DNA of 64,000 nucleotides from Bacteroidia bacterium (GTDB lineage: Bacteria > Bacteroidota > Bacteroidia > Flavobacteriales > Flavobacteriaceae), in the NCBI GenBank assembly GCA_030428865.1, contig JAUIEK010000003.1, forward strand, positions 248,001 to 312,000. The letters run 5' to 3'. Shown one piece after another: positions 59,688 to 64,000 of the stretch. Position 1 is the stretch's first letter, and each line of letters begins with the position of its first letter. The notes below the pieces were generated by a model. That model did no database searches and was not told where the DNA came from. It saw only the letters and a list, made by a program, of their open reading frames with translations. Position numbers and translations under genes: made by a program.

Positions 59688-62321
59688 TTATTGTAAACTT
59701 TCTAAGCTTTGCTTAATGGTTTTAATCTTTGCTAAAGTGTCAGATTCTTTCTTTCTTTCCGTAGCCACTACTTGATCAGGAGCATTGCTCATAAAACGTT
59801 CATTAGAAAGTTTTTTCTGTACGCTACTTAGAAATCCTTCTGCTTTTTGCAGTTCTTTTTTTAGTTTTTCTATCTCTTCTTCTGCGTTAACCATGTCTAA
59901 AGAAATAGGAATAAAATATTCATTTGATTTTACCCGAAAAGAAGCTCCTGTTATTTTCTCTGAAATGTAATCAACTTTAGCTAAGTTGGTAAGTTTTTTA
60001 ACAACCACATCAAAATCTTTTGTTAGGTTTTCATTGTTAATTATCGATAAATCAACTGAGTCTTTAAAAGGTATATTTTTCTCTTTTCTTATAGTTCTAA
60101 TTCCAGAAACAACTTCTTTTACCAATTCAAAATCATTAATTAAGCTAGAGTCAAAAAGTTGTTTTTCAGGATATTTAGCTATTATTAAAGCTTCTTCTGG
60201 GGTTCTCTCTGATATATACTGCCAAATTTCTTCTGTAATAAATGGCATAAAAGGATGGAGAATTTTAAGGTTACTCTCAAATAACTCAATTACTGCGTTG
60301 TATGTTTTTTCATCAATTGCTTCTCCGTAAGTAGGTTTTATTATTTCTAATAACCAAGAACAGAAGTCATCCCAAACTAATTTATAGATAGCCATTAAAG
60401 CATCAGACAATCTATACTTGCTATAATGATCTTCAATTTCGGTTAATCCTTGCTGAAATCTGTTCTCATACCATTGCAATCCAATTTTAGATACTTTAGA
60501 TTGCTCTTTTTCTTTATCAATTTTCCAACCTTTTATTAATCGGAAAGCATTCCAGATTTTATTAGCAAACTGTTTTCCTTGTTGGCATAAAGATTCATCA
60601 AAAAGTAGATCATTACCTGCAGCAGAACTCAATAAAAGACCAACACGAACTCCATCAGCTCCAAAATCTTCAATTAGTTTTAGTGCATCTGGCGAATTAC
60701 CTAATGATTTAGACATTTTTCTTCGTTGCTTATCTCGCACTAATCCTGTTAGATAGACATTTTCAAAAGGTCTTTTCCCTTTGTATTCATAGCCCGCCAT
60801 AATCATTCTGGCAACCCAAAAGAATAAAATATCAGGTCCCGTAACTAAATCATTTGTTGGATAGTAATAATTTATTTCTTCGTTATCTGGGTTTCTGATT
60901 CCGTCAAACACAGAAATTGGCCATAGCCAAGATGAAAACCAAGTATCTAATACATCAGGGTCTTGTTTTAAGTTCTCAATTTTAAGTGCTGAATTTTGAG
61001 TTTTTTCTTGAGCAAGTTTTAGCGCTTCTTCTTTAGTTTCAGCAACTACAAAATCTTCTTTTCCATCTCCATAATAATAAGCTGGAATTTGTTGCCCCCA
61101 CCACAACTGACGGGAAATATTCCAGTTTCGGATATTCTCCATCCAATGTTTGTAAGTATTTTCAAATTTTTTAGGAACTAACTTTACTTCTTCTGTTTTT
61201 AGAACAGCATCTAGAGCTGGTTTTGCCAACTCTTCCATATTTAAAAACCATTGATCGGATAATCTTGGCTCGATAACTGCTTTTGTTCTTTCTGATGTTC
61301 CTACTTTGTTTGTATGCTGTTCCGTTTTTATCAAATAGCCTTTTTCTTTTAACTCTTTTACGATTTCTTTTCGGACAACAAAGCGATCTTTTCCTTCATA
61401 ATGCAAACCATAAGAATTTAAAGTTGCATTTGGATGAAAAATATCTATTACTTCTAGGTTGTGTTTATCTCCTAGAACTTTATCATTTTCATCATGAGCT
61501 GGAGTTACTTTTAAACATCCTGTACCAAATTCAACATCTACATATTCATCTTCTATTATTGGAATAACGCGGTTACACAAAGGAACAATAACTTTTTTCT
61601 CTCTTAAATTTTGATAACGATCGTCATTGGGATTGATACAAATAGCAGTGTCTCCTAAAATTGTCTCTGGTCTTGTGGTAGCAATAGTTACTTTTTCTTC
61701 ACTTCCTTCTACGTTATATTGCAAATAATATAAATTTCCTTGTCGTTCTTCATAAATTACTTCTTCATCAGAAAGTGTTGTTTGAGCTTCTGGATCCCAA
61801 TTTACCATTCTATATCCTCGATAAATAAGTCCTTTTTTATAGAGCTCTACAAACACTTTGATTACCGCTTCGGACATATCTTCGTCCATCGTGAACTTGG
61901 TTCTTTCCCAATCACAAGAAGCTCCTAATTTTTTTAATTGTTCTAAAATTATTCCACCATATTTATTTTTCCAATCCCAAGCATGCTTCAAAAATTCGTT
62001 ACGAGTTAAAGAGTTTTTATCAATTCCTTCTTCTTTTAGTTTTGCAACTACTTTTGCTTCTGTAGCTATTGAGGCATGATCCATTCCAGGAACCCAACAT
62101 GCATTTTTACCCAATAACCGAGCGCGTCTTATCAATACATCTTGGATAGTATTATTCAACATATGCCCCATATGTAAAACACCTGTAACATTTGGTGGCG
62201 GAATCACAATCGTATAAGGCTCTCTATCATCTACTTCTGAATGAAAATAGTTATGCTTCGTCCAGTAATCGTACCATTTATCTTCTACTAAGCTAGCATT
62301 GTATTTAGATGGAATATTCAT
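59688..62321 (-). CDS. valS: Valine--tRNA ligase
   Basis: Class I synthetase charging tRNA-Val, with editing of misactivated threonine. The 877-residue protein begins '[20 protein letters not shown]' and has the HIGH-type motif '[15 protein letters not shown]', '[13 protein letters not shown]', the CP1 editing region with '[15 protein letters not shown]', '[13 protein letters not shown]', KMSKS motif '[12 protein letters not shown]' and a C-terminal coiled coil ('[20 protein letters not shown]'). Start ATG 62321; the longer frame to 62363 includes a -7 element. Confidence 0.97.
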   Translation of the reverse strand: MNIPSKYNASLVEDKWYDYWTKHNYFHSEVDDREPYTIVIPPPNVTGVLHMGHMLNNTIQDVLIRRARLLGKNACWVPGMDHASIATEAKVVAKLKEEGIDKNSLTRNEFLKHAWDWKNKYGGIILEQLKKLGASCDWERTKFTMDEDMSEAVIKVFVELYKKGLIYRGYRMVNWDPEAQTTLSDEEVIYEERQGNLYYLQYNVEGSEEKVTIATTRPETILGDTAICINPNDDRYQNLREKKVIVPLCNRVIPIIEDEYVDVEFGTGCLKVTPAHDENDKVLGDKHNLEVIDIFHPNATLNSYGLHYEGKDRFVVRKEIVKELKEKGYLIKTEQHTNKVGTSERTKAVIEPRLSDQWFLNMEELAKPALDAVLKTEEVKLVPKKFENTYKHWMENIRNWNISRQLWWGQQIPAYYYGDGKEDFVVAETKEEALKLAQEKTQNSALKIENLKQDPDVLDTWFSSWLWPISVFDGIRNPDNEEINYYYPTNDLVTGPDILFFWVARMIMAGYEYKGKRPFENVYLTGLVRDKQRRKMSKSLGNSPDALKLIEDFGADGVRVGLLLSSAAGNDLLFDESLCQQGKQFANKIWNAFRLIKGWKIDKEKEQSKVSKIGLQWYENRFQQGLTEIEDHYSKYRLSDALMAIYKLVWDDFCSWLLEIIKPTYGEAIDEKTYNAVIELFESNLKILHPFMPFITEEIWQYISERTPEEALIIAKYPEKQLFDSSLINDFELVKEVVSGIRTIRKEKNIPFKDSVDLSIINNENLTKDFDVVVKKLTNLAKVDYISEKITGASFRVKSNEYFIPISLDMVNAEEEIEKLKKELQKAEGFLSSVQKKLSNERFMSNAPDQVVATERKKESDTLAKIKTIKQSLESLQ

Positions 62322-62352
62322 GAATTTTGGAATAATTTTTGTGTACAGCCTA

Positions 62353-62360
62353 CAAAAGTA
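62353..62360 (-). promoter_or_regulatory. -7 promoter element for valS
   Basis: TACTTTTG on the minus strand matches TAnnTTTG, 31 bases before the ATG at 62321. Confidence 0.45.
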
Positions 62361-62443
62361 CAACTATCTAAAAGAATTAAAAGTTTACTGTCTTTTTTTT
62401 GAGCAGATTTGTTGTACATTTACAATTAACTAAAAAAGTTACC

Positions 62444-62854
62444 ATGAAGCAGATTTTATTCGTTTTTTTATTTGTCTTAGTAAGTACTCAATCTTTTGGC
62501 CAAAACGAACCTAGGTTTCAATTTGAATCGGAAACTATTGACTATGGTAAAATAACTCAAGGAGCTAATGGTGTTAGAGTATTTTCATTTACTAATACTG
62601 GAAAATCTCCTTTAATTATTTCTAAAATAGTTGCTTCTTGTGGATGTACTGTTCCAAAAAAACCAAATGATCCTATCATGCCTGGAAAAAAGGGTTCTAT
62701 TGAAGTTTCTTATGATACAAAAAGAGTAGGAGGTTTCTCTAAGGCTATTACTATTTTCTCAAATGCTAAAACTGCTAGAAAGGTTATTACAATTAAAGGG
62801 CATGTAGAAAAAATTTCTATGACAAAGGGTAAAAATATACTTTCTGAAAACTAA
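62444..62854 (+). CDS. DUF1573 secreted protein
   Basis: A 136-residue protein with a cleavable signal peptide (ends 'STQSFGQ') and one DUF1573 domain: 'FESETIDYGKITQGANGVRV', 'FSFTNTGKSPLIISKIVASC', 'CGCTVPKKPNDPIMPGKKGS', 'IEVSYDTKRVGGFSKAITIF'. Start ATG 62444; the in-frame upstream region to 62399 is not supported. It is a paralogue of the lipoprotein at 16172-16636, without the lipobox. Its 3' end overlaps the convergent PDZ-protein gene by 4 bases. Function unknown. Confidence 0.87.
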   Translation: MKQILFVFLFVLVSTQSFGQNEPRFQFESETIDYGKITQGANGVRVFSFTNTGKSPLIISKIVASCGCTVPKKPNDPIMPGKKGSIEVSYDTKRVGGFSKAITIFSNAKTARKVITIKGHVEKISMTKGKNILSEN

Positions 62855-64000
62855 ATTTTTTTCTTTAAACGAAAAACTGCTTTTACTTCTTTTTCATTAC
62901 GTTTTAATCTTAACGATATTTTCTTTTTGTCTTTAGAATGTAAAAGGCTGTTAATGTCTTTCAATTTAAAATCGTAACCCATTTTACTATTTATTGAAAT
63001 AATGAGATCACCTTCTTTAACTCCAGCCATATCTGCGGGTGAGCCTTTTACAATTCTACCAACATGATAAACGGGTTTAAAAACGTATTTATAGTTCTTC
63101 ACTAAAGATATTGCGTTATTTGGATTTTCATTTCTTACCGTGTTGTTATATACTTTTATTTCGCTTTTATCTATTTCTTTCACCAATGTTTTGCTATGGT
63201 ACTCTACATACATTCCGCTCATGTTATAATTAAAATCAGAAGTAAAAGAGCCATTTTTTCTTAGCGTCAACTTATTTTCTCTATAATCTAACCACACTTT
63301 AAATCGTTTTAAAATATTCCCTCCTAAACTACCATTTCTTTCTCCGTAGGTTCTTGCTGATTTTGTAGTAAGTGTATCTAAATATGATACTGTTGGAGAC
63401 TTGATACTAAATTTTCCTAGTTTAAATTTTGCTAAACGACTTCTTTTTCCAAAAATAGCTCCGCTTAAACCTTCTCCTAATAAATCATCAAAATATAAAT
63501 TTGGCGGTTTTATCTCTTTATCAGAATCTTCAAATAACCACAATGCATCACTTCCTCCTGAATCAATAAGTAATTTTACGTCGATCAACTCTTCATCTTC
63601 ACTAAGTTTTACTTTTGCATCAATAAAAGGTTTGTTCTCTACAAGAGAAATAGGAAATGTCTGACATTTTCTACATTTTTTTAGATCAAACTTTTCAGGA
63701 TTATAAAACACTAATTTTTTCTTTCTGTAGTTAATGTACAAAACAACATCTTTCAATAAGCTATAACCTATAATTCCATGAATAGTAACTCCCATTTGGG
63801 CAGACAAATTAAACTTATCTCCTAGTATTACAAATAAATCTTCATTTAAACTCTTTAGATTTTTAATACTAAAAGTATTGTTTCTAGATCTAAGAGCGTT
63901 TATAGGATCCCCTTTCCCTAATCCTCTTAAAATTACCCTATCTATATTACTTAACTCAAGACTATCAGCTTTATAAAGGCTAAATAAGATATTTTTATTA
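62851..64000 (-). CDS. Retropepsin-like aspartyl protease with PDZ domain (5' end off the window)
   Basis: The frame is open to the window edge, so the N-terminus is missing; 383 codons are visible. Upstream of TTG 63807 it still codes sensible sequence ('LELSNIDRVILRGLGKGDPI'), so that TTG is not the start. Features: a first pepsin-like lobe ('IIGYSLLKDVVLYINYRKKK'), the catalytic 'KLLIDSGGSDALWLFE' with Asp-Ser-Gly, a second lobe 'SLGGNILKRFKVWLDYRENK' and a C-terminal PDZ domain ('GRIVKGSPADMAGVKEGDLI'). Typical of periplasmic Bacteroidota aspartyl proteases; substrate unknown. Confidence 0.85.
   Translation of the reverse strand, partial: NKNILFSLYKADSLELSNIDRVILRGLGKGDPINALRSRNNTFSIKNLKSLNEDLFVILGDKFNLSAQMGVTIHGIIGYSLLKDVVLYINYRKKKLVFYNPEKFDLKKCRKCQTFPISLVENKPFIDAKVKLSEDEELIDVKLLIDSGGSDALWLFEDSDKEIKPPNLYFDDLLGEGLSGAIFGKRSRLAKFKLGKFSIKSPTVSYLDTLTTKSARTYGERNGSLGGNILKRFKVWLDYRENKLTLRKNGSFTSDFNYNMSGMYVEYHSKTLVKEIDKSEIKVYNNTVRNENPNNAISLVKNYKYVFKPVYHVGRIVKGSPADMAGVKEGDLIISINSKMGYDFKLKDINSLLHSKDKKKISLRLKRNEKEVKAVFRLKKKI

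Noticed and set aside
59986..60330. 114-residue plus-strand frame inside valS
   Set aside because: Fully contained in valS on the opposite strand, with no promoter or start context of its own.
1..64000. CRISPR arrays, tRNA or rRNA genes, prophage or insertion sequences
   Set aside because: No repeated spacer pattern was noticed, the gaps are too short and show no cloverleaf, and no integrase or transposase frame is present.

Overview
This is chromosomal DNA from a low-GC Flavobacteriaceae bacterium (phylum Bacteroidota), probably a marine Tenacibaculum/Polaribacter/Kordia-like organism. Evidence: families typical of that group (DUF5916, DUF6090, DUF4199, DUF3276/PUR, paired DUF1573, BatA-like two-anchor protein, long NusB, leucine dehydrogenase, fused cyclophilin-FKBP), many N-terminal lipoprotein or '...AQ' signal peptides, the near absence of Shine-Dalgarno sequences, and repeated Bacteroidota -7 promoter elements (TAnnTTTG) just upstream of gene starts. 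I cannot fix the genus from this sequence alone.

The window is dense (about 68 genes, short gaps), with no rRNA, tRNA, CRISPR array, insertion sequence or prophage that I could see. It reads as ordinary core chromosome with a few accessory or uncharacterised genes.

Layout. 1-4.0 kb: partial hisS, BrkB-type membrane protein, nadC, rlmH and a membrane-bound HTH regulator. 4.2-10.3 kb: rdgB followed by a FecCD/FecE metal-chelate permease and ATPase, an M28 peptidase lipoprotein, holA diverging from a PD-(D/E)xK nuclease-like protein, and a glycosyltransferase. 10.4-18.8 kb (minus strand): a HEPN-motif protein, a YciO/Sua5 protein, an OmpR regulator with its histidine kinase, then coaE-ybbR-yajC-DUF1573-nusB and leucine dehydrogenase. 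18.9-29.8 kb: an ABC exporter, a PUR-domain protein, the menaquinone genes menF-hydrolase-menI, a pRiA4b ORF-3-like protein, an ABC ATPase/permease pair, uvrB and sucC. 30-40.2 kb (mostly plus strand): DUF5916, LolD-like ATPase, DUF2400, BatA-like protein, a dihydroorotase-like protein without its metal ligands, an esterase, an MBL hydrolase and a large conserved protein of unknown function. 40.2-47.5 kb: an ECF sigma module, two small conserved genes, HAD and kdsB, a gap with tiny ORFs, a hotdog-like protein, manA, DUF6090, a PTPS/QueD-family gene and idi. 47.6-64 kb: prfC, a triple-repeat barrel-like protein, cyclophilin-FKBP fusion, TPR lipoprotein, Mpo1-like, CsaA-like, a small YqaE protein, M14 peptidase, YdiJ-like dehydrogenase, DUF4199, valS, a second DUF1573 protein and a partial retropepsin-like/PDZ protein.

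Functionally the window mixes translation and RNA modification (hisS, valS, rlmH, YciO/Sua5, prfC), replication and repair (holA, uvrB, rdgB), cofactors (nadC, coaE, menF/menI, PTPS), isoprenoids (idi), envelope biogenesis (kdsB, LolD, YajC, glycosyltransferase) and central metabolism (sucC, YdiJ, leucine dehydrogenase). Most transcription units end in strong, often bidirectional, hairpin terminators. I found no convincing undescribed multi-gene system. The best leads are the isolated HEPN-motif protein, the PyrX-like dihydroorotase, the short-ORF/terminator block at 43.93-44.37 kb and several conserved proteins of unknown function.
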